From assembly GCA_964402325.1 (NCBI GenBank), contig CAYOBI010000007.1, forward strand, positions 1 to 64,000: 64,000 bases of DNA, given 5' to 3'. The DNA comes from Raineyella sp964402325 (GTDB lineage: Bacteria > Actinomycetota > Actinomycetes > Propionibacteriales > Propionibacteriaceae). The notes beneath the pieces were generated by a model that worked only from the letters and a program-made list of their open reading frames with translations, did not search any database and was not told the origin of the DNA. The position numbers and the translations under genes are program-made. The number at the start of each line of letters is the position of its first letter. The stretch's first letter is position 1. Of the stretch, positions 27,340 through 34,730 are shown piece after piece.

Positions 27340-29343
27340 GTGTCCACGACAACATCCTCGGCGGAGACCTCCGTGCGAGAACTGACCCTGCGAGGGGTCA
27401 TCATCGGCGGCCTGATCACGCTGGTCTTCACCGCCGCCAACGTCTACCTCGGCCTCAAGGTCGGCCTGACGTTCGCCACCTCGATCCCGGCGGCGGTCAT
27501 CTCGATGGCGGTGCTGCGCTACTTCCGTGACCACTCGGTCCGGGAGAACAACATCGTCCAGACGATCGCGTCGGCCGCGGGCACCCTGTCGGCGATCATC
27601 TTCGTGCTGCCAGGCCTGATCATCGTCGGCTGGTGGAGCGGCTTCCCCTACTGGACCACCGCCGCCCTGTGCGCCCTGGGCGGCATCCTCGGCGTGATGT
27701 ACTCGATCCCGCTGCGCCGGGCCCTGGTCACCGGCTCCGACCTGCCCTACCCGGAGGGCGTCGCGGGCGCCGAGGTACTGCGCGTCGGCGACACCAGCGA
27801 GGGCGCGGAGGAGAACCGGCGCGGCCTGCGGGTGATCACCGTCGGCGGGCTGAGCGCCGCCGCCTTCTCCCTGCTCGCCGCGTTCAAGGCCGCCTCCAAC
27901 GACCTGACCACTGCCTTCCGGGTCGGCTCCGGCGGCACCGTCTTCGGCGCCAGCCTGTCGCTGGCCCTGATCGGCGTCGGGCACCTGGTCGGCCTCACCG
28001 TCGGCATCGCGATGATCGTCGGCGTGCTGATCGCCTACGGCGTCCTGCTGCCGGTGTTCACCGCCGGGGCGGTGCCGGCGGGCGCCGGCTTCGCCTCCGC
28101 CGTCCAGCACGTCTTCTCCCATGACGTGCGGTTCATCGGTGCCGGCACCATCGCGGTCGCCGCGATCTGGACCCTGCTGAAGATCACCGGCCCGATCTTC
28201 CGCGGTATCGCCGAGGCCGTCGGCGTGATGAAGACCCGCCGCAGCGGCGAGGGACTGCCGCGCACCGAGCGCGACCTGCCGATCACCGTCGTCGCCGGGG
28301 TCACCCTCGCCTCGATGGTGCCGATCGGCCTGATGCTGTGGCTGTTCGTCCGCGGCACTCCGCTGGCCACCGGCGCGGCCGGCCTGGTCATCGTCAGCAT
28401 CATCTACGTGCTGCTGGTCGGCCTCGCGGTCGCCTCCGTCTGTGGCTACATGGCCGGTCTGATCGGTTCCTCCAACAGCCCGATCTCCGGCGTCGGCATC
28501 CTCATCATCCTCACCGTCGCGCTGCTCATCCGCGCCGTGCACGGCAGCACCGACCAGTCCCAGGTGCCGGCGCTGGTGGCGTACGCCCTGTTCACCGCGG
28601 CCGTCGTCTTCGGCGTGGCGACCATCTCGAACGACAACCTGCAGGACCTCAAGACCGGCCAGCTGGTCGGCTCGACGCCGTGGAAGCAGCAGGTGGCGCT
28701 GATCGTCGGCGTCCTCTTCGGGTCGCTGATCATCCCGCCGGTGCTGCAGCTGATGCAGACCGGTTTCGGTTTCGCCGGGGCGCCCGGCGCCGGCCCCGAC
28801 GCGCTCGCCGCCCCGCAGGCCTCGCTGATCTCCTCGCTGGCCCAAGGGGTGTTCGGCGGGTCGCTCGACTGGGGCCTGCTCGGCATCGGCGCGGTGGTCG
28901 GCGTCGTCGTCATCGTCATCGACGAGATCCTCGGGCGCACCACCGAGCACCTGCACCTGCCGCCGCTGGCCGTCGGGATGGGCATGTACCTGCCGATCGA
29001 CCTGACCCTGATGATCCCGGTGGGCGCTCTGCTCGGCAAGCTGTACGACCGGTGGGCCGCCCGCACCGCGAAGCCCGAACGCGCCCAGCGGCTCGGCGTG
29101 CTGCTCGCCACCGGCCTGATCGTGGGGGAGAGCCTGTTCGGCGTCGTCTTCGCCGGTATCGTGGCGGCCACCGGCAACGACTCGCCGCTCGGCTTCGTCC
29201 CGGACAGCTTCGCGCCCGGCGCCGACTGGGTCGGCGTGATCGTCTTCGTCGCCCTGGTGCTCGGCCTGTACCGGTGGACCCGGCGGGTGAGCGAGCGCGC
29301 CCAGCTCTCCGAGGGCGGGTCCGGGGGCGCCGACCGGAGCTGA
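27340..29343 (+). CDS. OPT family oligopeptide transporter
   Basis: A 667-residue membrane protein with about 14-16 hydrophobic segments. It opens with ELTLRGVIIGGLITLVFTAA and NVYLGLKVGLTFATSIPAAV, the OPT/YSL start, and contains SGFPYWTTAALCALGGILGV, DLPYPEGVAGAEVLRVG and YMAGLIGSSNSPISGVGI. The family imports oligopeptides or metal chelates by proton symport; the bacterial substrate is unsure. The GTG at 27340 is preferred over 27319 because AGGTG lies 6 nt upstream. A small membrane protein follows 24 bases later, probably co-transcribed. Confidence 0.88.
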   Translation: MSTTTSSAETSVRELTLRGVIIGGLITLVFTAANVYLGLKVGLTFATSIPAAVISMAVLRYFRDHSVRENNIVQTIASAAGTLSAIIFVLPGLIIVGWWSGFPYWTTAALCALGGILGVMYSIPLRRALVTGSDLPYPEGVAGAEVLRVGDTSEGAEENRRGLRVITVGGLSAAAFSLLAAFKAASNDLTTAFRVGSGGTVFGASLSLALIGVGHLVGLTVGIAMIVGVLIAYGVLLPVFTAGAVPAGAGFASAVQHVFSHDVRFIGAGTIAVAAIWTLLKITGPIFRGIAEAVGVMKTRRSGEGLPRTERDLPITVVAGVTLASMVPIGLMLWLFVRGTPLATGAAGLVIVSIIYVLLVGLAVASVCGYMAGLIGSSNSPISGVGILIILTVALLIRAVHGSTDQSQVPALVAYALFTAAVVFGVATISNDNLQDLKTGQLVGSTPWKQQVALIVGVLFGSLIIPPVLQLMQTGFGFAGAPGAGPDALAAPQASLISSLAQGVFGGSLDWGLLGIGAVVGVVVIVIDEILGRTTEHLHLPPLAVGMGMYLPIDLTLMIPVGALLGKLYDRWAARTAKPERAQRLGVLLATGLIVGESLFGVVFAGIVAATGNDSPLGFVPDSFAPGADWVGVIVFVALVLGLYRWTRRVSERAQLSEGGSGGADRS

Positions 29344-29367
29344 CCGCGGCGCGACGAGGGGGGACCG

Positions 29368-30339
29368 ATGAGGGTGGACAGCGGTACGGGCCGGGGCCGG
29401 TCGGCGATCGTCGTGGTGCTGCTGACCGTCGGTTCCCTGCTCGTCCCCCTCGGCCTGGTCGCGAACTGGGGCCGGGTGCTGCTCACCGACACCGACGTCG
29501 CGGTCGCCACGCTGGCCCCGCTGGCCGGCGACCCCGCGGTCAAGGCGTACGCCACCGACCTCACCACCGACGCGGTGATGCGGCAGTTCGACGTGGCCGG
29601 GGTGCTCGACCGGGCCTTCGGCGGCCCGGCCGACCTGCTACCGGGTGCGGCCGGGCAGGCGCTCCGCTCGCTCGGCACGTCGCTGACCGACACCGCCCGC
29701 TCGACCGTCCACGCCGCCACCGCCCGTATCGTCGACTCCGACAGCTTCCCCGGCGCCTGGTCGCAGGCCATCGGCCTGTCCCACCGCGAACTCGTCGCCG
29801 CCCTGGACGGCGATCCGCAGGCCTCCCTCACGATCACCCAGCAGGGGATCGGCGTCCGCCTCGCCCCGCTCGGCCGCGCCGCCCTGGACCAGGTCGCCGA
29901 GCGCGGCGTCCCGCTGGCGCGGTCCGTCCCGGTGCCCGACGCCACCATCGTGATCGCGCCCGGCTCGGACCTGACCCGGCTGCGGACCGTTCTGCAGGCG
30001 CTGCGGATCGGCTCCTGGGCGCCGGTGCTCGGCGCGGTGCTGCTGCTCGCGGGCGTGCTCGTGGCCCGACGGCAGGTCCGTACCCTCGCCGTGGCCGCCG
30101 CCGGCGTGGCGGCCGGGTCCGGGCTGGTCCTGGTCGCCGTCCCGGTGATCCGGCGGGTGCTCGTCGCCAGGGTGCCCGCCTCGACGGTGCCCACCGAGGT
30201 GCTGCAGGTCCTCTACGCCCGGCTGCTCTCCGGCCTGGTCGGGTGGGCCACCGTCACCTCGCTGGTCGCCGCGGTCGTCGCGGTGCTGCTCGCCCTCGGG
30301 CTGGTCCTCATCGGGGTCTGGCGCCCTACGGCGCCGTGA
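29368..30339 (+). CDS. integral membrane protein of unknown function
   Basis: A 323-residue protein, not recognised. One N-terminal membrane segment (IVVVLLTVGSLLVPLGLVA) is followed by an outside domain of about 180 residues with LLTDTDVAVATLAPLAGDPAV and LDQVAERGVPLA, then three C-terminal membrane segments (about 213-322: PVLGAVLLLAGVLVA, VAAAGVAAGSGLVLVAVPVI, TSLVAAVVAVLLALGLVLI). This layout is frequent in actinobacterial envelope proteins. It follows the OPT gene by 24 bases and overlaps the 3' end of helR by 14 bases on the opposite strand. Confidence 0.75.
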   Translation: MRVDSGTGRGRSAIVVVLLTVGSLLVPLGLVANWGRVLLTDTDVAVATLAPLAGDPAVKAYATDLTTDAVMRQFDVAGVLDRAFGGPADLLPGAAGQALRSLGTSLTDTARSTVHAATARIVDSDSFPGAWSQAIGLSHRELVAALDGDPQASLTITQQGIGVRLAPLGRAALDQVAERGVPLARSVPVPDATIVIAPGSDLTRLRTVLQALRIGSWAPVLGAVLLLAGVLVARRQVRTLAVAAAGVAAGSGLVLVAVPVIRRVLVARVPASTVPTEVLQVLYARLLSGLVGWATVTSLVAAVVAVLLALGLVLIGVWRPTAP

Positions 30340-32485
30340 GGATGACCAGTTCCCGGGTGGAGCGGGTCATCGCCACGTACCGGTCGACGGCGCCCTCGAT
30401 CCCGGTGCCGAACCGCTCGGGCTCGACCAGCACGACCAGGTCGTACTCCAGCCCCTTGACCTCCTCGGCGGGCAGCGACCGCACCCGGTCGGTGCCGGTG
30501 AACGTGGGGTCGCCGACGACGCAGCCGAGGCCCTCGTCGTGCGCCGCGAGCCAGTCACGGACGATCCGGTCCCGCTCGGCGGTCGAGCCGTGACGTACGG
30601 GGATGCCGCTGCGGCGCACCGACGTGGGGACGTTCGCCTCCGGCAGCACGGCCCGGATGACCGGCTCGGCCACCGCCATCACCTCCTCGGGGGTGCGGTA
30701 GTTGAGCGTCAGGGTGGCGTGGGTGATCTCGTCGAACCCCACCCGTTCCAGCCGTTCCTGCCATGACGCGGTGAAGCCGTGCCGGGCCTGGGCCCGGTCC
30801 CCGACGACGGTGAAGCTGCGCGAGGGGCAGCGGCGCAGCAGCATCTGCCACTGCGCGTCGGTGAGTTCCTGGGCCTCGTCCACGACGACGTGGGCGAACG
30901 GGCCGGCCAGCGGGTCCGCGTCGGCGGCGGGTAGCCCGGCCTCGTCGACCAGCGCCTGCTGCAGGTCCGCACCGCGCAGCATCGACATCACCTGCATCTC
31001 GGTGTCGTCGTGCTGCATCAGGTAGTCGGCCAGGTCGGCGCGGTAGCCGCGCTCCTCCTCGACGGCGGCCTCACGGCGACGCCGCCGGGTGGAGGCCTCC
31101 GGGTCGCCCAGCCGTCGGCGCATCGCGTCCAGCAGCGGCAGGTCGGACACCGTCCAGGGGGAGCCCTCGGGCCGCCGCAACAGGCGTCGTTGCTCCGGGG
31201 CGAGCCAGGGTGCGCAGTGGCGCAGGTACGCAGGCACTGCCCAGAGGTCGGCGACCAGGTCGGTCGGCTGCAGGATCGGCCACGCCTTCCGGAAGGTGTC
31301 GCGCAGCTCCTCGTGGTGCTGCACCGAGCGCCGCAACGCCTCCCGGGGCACGTCCTCGTCCTCGCTGTTGTCGAGCAGGATCTCCACCAGGGCGTCCCAC
31401 ACCTCGTCGCGGGCCTCATTGTGCGGGGTGCCCGGATCGGGTGCCCCGAAGGCCTCCGCCCAGTCGTCGGGGCTCAGCCGGATGTCCGACCAGTCGGTCT
31501 CGACCGTCATGGCCTCGCCCGGCGGCTCCTCGTACAGGGCGACCGCCGGGCCGACCGCCGACGCCATGGCGGCGGTCTCCTTCAGCCGGGCGACCTCGGG
31601 GTCGGCTTCGACGCCGGCGGTGGCACCCTCCGGCACCAGTTCCCGCAGCAGGCAGGTCACCACGCCGTCCTCGCCGAGGTCGGGCAGGACGTCCGCCACG
31701 TAGTCGAGATAGGCCTGGTGCGGGCCGACGAACAGCACCCCGCCGCGATGCCCCTCCAGCCGGGGGTCGGCATACAGCAGGTACGCCGCCCGGTGCAGCG
31801 CGACGACCGTCTTGCCGGTGCCCGGCCCGCCGTCGACGACCAGGGTGCCGTGTGAGCCGGCCCGGATGACGGCGTCCTGGTCGGCCTGGATGGTGGCCAG
31901 CACGTCCCGCATCCGCGGCGTACGGGCCCCGCCCAGACCGGCGATGAAGGCCGACTGGTCATCCAGCGCGGCGCGCCCCTCGAGGCCCTCCAGGGCGAAC
32001 ACCTCGTCCCAGTAGTCGACCACCCGGCCGCGGTGCCACCGGTAGCGGCGACGGCTCACCAGTCCCCTCGGGTCGCCGTGCGTCGCCGCGAAGAACGGCT
32101 CGGCCGCCGGGGCCCGCCAGTCGAGCAGCAACTGGACGCCGTCCGGGCCGGTCAGTCCCAGCCGGCCCAGGTAGACCGGATCGGGCTCCCCGGCCCCGAC
32201 CATCCGGCCCAGGCACACCTCCGGGCCGAACCGCTGGAGCACCCGCAGCCGGGCCGACAGTTCGTGGATCTCCAGGTCACGCTCCAGCGCCTGCGGCCCG
32301 CGGCCGCCGGGGGAGCGGCGCAGCACGTCCAGCCGGTCGGTCAGGGCGCCGACCTGGCGCCGGAGCGTACCGGCGACCAGGGCGAACTGCGCCTCGTCCC
32401 GATCGATCAGGGTCGGGGCGGCCTTGCCGGCCAGCCGCGGGGGAAGGTCGAACGTCGTCAAGGATTCGGGTGACTCGGGTGTCAT
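30326..32485 (-). CDS. helR: HelR/HelD-type RNA polymerase recycling ATPase
   Basis: A 719-residue UvrD/HelD-type protein. The N-terminus is an antiparallel coiled coil (LVAGTLRRQVGALTDRLDVL and LEIHELSARLRVLQRF), the region that enters RNA polymerase in HelD proteins. An SF1 motor follows: Walker A VVDGGPGTGKTVVALHRAAY near residue 225, Walker B HVVVDEAQELTDAQW, motif III VVGDRAQARHGFTASW and motif VI YVAMTRSTRELVIL. HelR releases stalled polymerase and in Streptomyces displaces rifamycin from it. The ATG at 32485 has AGGGAG upstream. A near-perfect rifamycin-associated element lies about 90-110 bases upstream, which argues for HelR rather than a repair helicase. Confidence 0.85.
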   Translation of the reverse strand: MTPESPESLTTFDLPPRLAGKAAPTLIDRDEAQFALVAGTLRRQVGALTDRLDVLRRSPGGRGPQALERDLEIHELSARLRVLQRFGPEVCLGRMVGAGEPDPVYLGRLGLTGPDGVQLLLDWRAPAAEPFFAATHGDPRGLVSRRRYRWHRGRVVDYWDEVFALEGLEGRAALDDQSAFIAGLGGARTPRMRDVLATIQADQDAVIRAGSHGTLVVDGGPGTGKTVVALHRAAYLLYADPRLEGHRGGVLFVGPHQAYLDYVADVLPDLGEDGVVTCLLRELVPEGATAGVEADPEVARLKETAAMASAVGPAVALYEEPPGEAMTVETDWSDIRLSPDDWAEAFGAPDPGTPHNEARDEVWDALVEILLDNSEDEDVPREALRRSVQHHEELRDTFRKAWPILQPTDLVADLWAVPAYLRHCAPWLAPEQRRLLRRPEGSPWTVSDLPLLDAMRRRLGDPEASTRRRRREAAVEEERGYRADLADYLMQHDDTEMQVMSMLRGADLQQALVDEAGLPAADADPLAGPFAHVVVDEAQELTDAQWQMLLRRCPSRSFTVVGDRAQARHGFTASWQERLERVGFDEITHATLTLNYRTPEEVMAVAEPVIRAVLPEANVPTSVRRSGIPVRHGSTAERDRIVRDWLAAHDEGLGCVVGDPTFTGTDRVRSLPAEEVKGLEYDLVVLVEPERFGTGIEGAVDRYVAMTRSTRELVILTAP

Positions 32486-32575
32486 GCCAGCAGCTCCCTG
32501 GGCGGGGTGGATCGGCCACGCGGCGGCGTGGCCCGCCCTCTCGGGCGTCGGGCCACCGATTGTGCGCCCGCCCGG

Positions 32576-32594
32576 GGGCCTTGCGGCAAGCCCC
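32576..32594 (-). promoter_or_regulatory. rifamycin-associated element (RAE)-like inverted repeat
   Basis: On the minus strand the 19 bases read GGGGCTTGCCGCAAGGCCC. The RAE as I recall it is GGGGCTTGCGGCAAGGCCC, so 18 of 19 positions agree and only the centre base differs. It lies 91 bases before the helR start, in helR orientation. On the plus strand its TTGCGG is spaced 17 bases from TATAGG, a possible outward promoter. Confidence 0.75.
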
Positions 32595-32615
32595 CCGGTG
32601 GGTTATAGGTTTGAC

Positions 32616-32730
32616 GTGGCGGAGGAGATCACGTCGCCGGTCGCCAGCCCTTCGGCGTGGTGACGAGACGAATCGGGACGAGGTCATCGCCGACGTGATC
32701 GCCTGGATCGATGCGCGGTTCCCGTCGTGA
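32616..32730 (+). pseudogene. candidate remnant of an alpha/beta hydrolase (both ends, middle deleted)
   Basis: TATAGG (32604-32609) is followed 6 bases later by GTG at 32616, which opens MAEEITSPVASPSAW and then a stop. In another frame directly after comes DETNRDEVIADVIAWIDARF and a stop at 32730. The second part closely resembles the C-terminus of S33 monoacylglycerol-lipase-like hydrolases (normally ending HE..NE..RDEV..D...W). It looks like a gene reduced to its two ends. The short length makes this uncertain. Confidence 0.35.
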
Positions 32731-32870
32731 CGGCCGGTGGCCCCGCCGTCCCCGCCGGGTCGGGGTTCGCTGTGAGAACGTGCGGTCAGAGGTCGGGCAC
32801 GGACGCCGGCTGGAACCATGGTGGTCAGTGGTCGCGGTGACCAGCCGTGACCCGGTGAGGGAGGCCTGCG

Positions 32871-33578
32871 ATGACCGATACTCCGGCTGCCCCGTTCTCG
32901 TGGGACGGGCTCGGCGTCTACAAGCAGGAAGGCCGCTTCCTCGAGGGCTATCCGCCCGATGAGCGCACCTTCTTCGCCCCGCGGGACGACCTGCACGGCC
33001 TGCTGGTGGCCCTGCTGGGCACGGCACAGCACTCGATCGTGGTCAACATGTTCGGGTACGACGACGATGAGCTCAACGCGATCATCCAGCAGAAGCTCGC
33101 CGACCAGAAGGTCTACGTCCAGATGAGCCTCGACCGCAGCCAAGCCGCCGGCGTCCACGAGCGGGAGATCCTCCAGCGCTGGCAGAACGACGCGTTCGGC
33201 AACAGCATCGCCATCGGGACCAGCTCGGTCCACAGCGCCATCTCCCATCTCAAGATCGTCATCGTCGACGGCGTCTACACCGTGAAGGGATCGACCAACT
33301 GGTCCCTGTCCGGGGAGCAGCAACAGGACAACGAACTGAGCCTGAGCCGCAACGCCGTGATCGCGGCGGAGACCCGCGCGATCCTCGACCTGAACCACGA
33401 CTTCATGCTCAAGCAGATGGCGGGCACGAAGCTGAACGTCGCCCCACTGCTGGCCTCCACGACGCCGGACCAGATGCCGCCGCTGCCGCCGGCTCCGCGC
33501 AGTGCGAGGCGGTCACGGACGACCGCGTCGTCCGCTCCCACCCCCGAGCCGCCGGCCGGCGGGGAGGCCGGCGCCTGA
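32871..33578 (+). CDS. phospholipase D-like (single HKD) protein
   Basis: A 235-residue protein with one PLD active-site motif, HLKIVIVDG (H-x-K-x4-D) near residue 126, followed by GSTNWSLSG. Upstream is LLVALLGTAQHSIVVNMFGY, the usual first strand and helix of the PLD fold. One motif per chain suggests a dimer, as in Nuc-type nucleases and minimal PLD nucleases; lipid or nucleic-acid phosphodiesterase activity are both possible. No signal peptide is seen, so it is probably cytoplasmic. The C-terminal 40 residues are Pro/Ser/Arg-rich. The ATG at 32871 has GTGAGGGAGG upstream. It lies in the same island as helR. Confidence 0.75.
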   Translation: MTDTPAAPFSWDGLGVYKQEGRFLEGYPPDERTFFAPRDDLHGLLVALLGTAQHSIVVNMFGYDDDELNAIIQQKLADQKVYVQMSLDRSQAAGVHEREILQRWQNDAFGNSIAIGTSSVHSAISHLKIVIVDGVYTVKGSTNWSLSGEQQQDNELSLSRNAVIAAETRAILDLNHDFMLKQMAGTKLNVAPLLASTTPDQMPPLPPAPRSARRSRTTASSAPTPEPPAGGEAGA

Positions 33579-33596
33579 CCGCGCGGGGACACGGCA

Positions 33597-33632
33597 AACG
33601 GCTCTGGCGGCGTTCCCGCTGCCAGAGCCGTT
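33597..33632. terminator. bidirectional terminator between PLD gene and tRNA-Pro
   Basis: A perfect 12-bp stem, AACGGCTCTGGC (33597-33608) with its complement at 33621-33632, and a 12-base loop. It begins 18 bases after the PLD-like stop and also lies just downstream of the convergent tRNA. Confidence 0.8.
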
Positions 33633-33641
33633 GGTGATGGG

Positions 33642-33715
<74 letters not shown>

Positions 33716-33811
33716 TCCGCCCTGTCGGGCGGTCCTGCATGCCCTCGCGAGCACTAGAGAACCATAGCGCACCCGTCCCGGAGAGAAAAATCGGGCGCGC
33801 CCGGCGGGCGC

Positions 33812-34729
33812 TCACATGGTCCGGGGCAGCAGGGTCAGCAGCGTCGCCTCCGGCCGGCAGGCGAACCGGTACGGCGCGAACGGCGAGGTGCCCAGCCCGG
33901 CGGACACGTGCAGGGCCGCCGTACGTCCCTCCGCCGAGTGCGTGGACAGGCCCTTCACCCGCTTTCGGTCCAGGTCGCAGTTGGTGACCAGGGCTCCGTA
34001 GCCGGGCACACAGACCTGCCCGCCGTGGGTGTGGCCGGCCAGCAGCAGGTCCATCCCGTCGGCGGTCATCGCGTCGAGCACCCGGGCGTACGGGGCGTGC
34101 AGCACCCCGACGTGCAGGTCCGCCGACGGATCGGCGGGCCCGGCCACCGCGGCGTAGTCGTCGCGGCGGATGTGCGGGTCGTCGGTGCCGCGGAACTCGA
34201 CGTGGTGGCCCTGCAGGTCCAGGGTGGTCGCGGCGTTGTTCAGGTCCGCCCAGCCACGGTCGACGAAGAGGCTGCGCAGCGCCTCGGTGTCCAGGCCGGC
34301 CCGGTCGCGGACGTCGGACGAGCTGGGGCCCTTGAGGATGTAGTCGAGCGGGTTCTTCAGCCGTGGGGCGTGGTAGTCGTTCGACCCGAACACGAAGACC
34401 CCGGGCTTGTCGAGCAGCCGCCCGAGCGCCGCCTCGAGGTGGTCCAGGGCCGCGTTCGACGACAGGCTGTCGCCGGTGCTGACCACCAGGTCCGGCTCCA
34501 ACGCCGCCAGCATCGCGATCCAGGCCAGCTTCTTGCGGTGGGACGGGAGCAGGTGGACGTCCGACAGGTGCAGGATCCGCAGCGGCGCCGTCCCGGCCGG
34601 GAGCAGACGGCGGTCGGACCGGCGCAGCCGGAAGTCGGTCAGCTCGATGAAGTGGCCGTACGCCACGCAGCCGGCGCCGAACGCGGCTCCGCCGAGGACC
34701 GTACGTCCCACGGCCCGCCCCCAGCCCAT
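33812..34729 (-). CDS. membrane-anchored metallophosphoesterase
   Basis: A 305-residue calcineurin-like phosphoesterase. An N-terminal Gly/Ala segment (VLGGAAFGAGCVAYGHFIEL) may anchor it. Metal motifs are LRILHLSDVHLLPSHRK, VVSTGDSLSS, FVFGSNDYH in place of the usual GNHE/D, and LLLAGHTHGGQVCVPGYG. The family includes UDP-diacylglucosamine and phosphodiester hydrolases; the substrate is unknown. It begins one base after the penicillin-binding protein stop on the same strand. That pair is conserved in mycobacteria (ponA2-Rv3683), which suggests an envelope role. Confidence 0.88.
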   Translation of the reverse strand: MGWGRAVGRTVLGGAAFGAGCVAYGHFIELTDFRLRRSDRRLLPAGTAPLRILHLSDVHLLPSHRKKLAWIAMLAALEPDLVVSTGDSLSSNAALDHLEAALGRLLDKPGVFVFGSNDYHAPRLKNPLDYILKGPSSSDVRDRAGLDTEALRSLFVDRGWADLNNAATTLDLQGHHVEFRGTDDPHIRRDDYAAVAGPADPSADLHVGVLHAPYARVLDAMTADGMDLLLAGHTHGGQVCVPGYGALVTNCDLDRKRVKGLSTHSAEGRTAALHVSAGLGTSPFAPYRFACRPEATLLTLLPRTM

Positions 34730-34730
34730 G

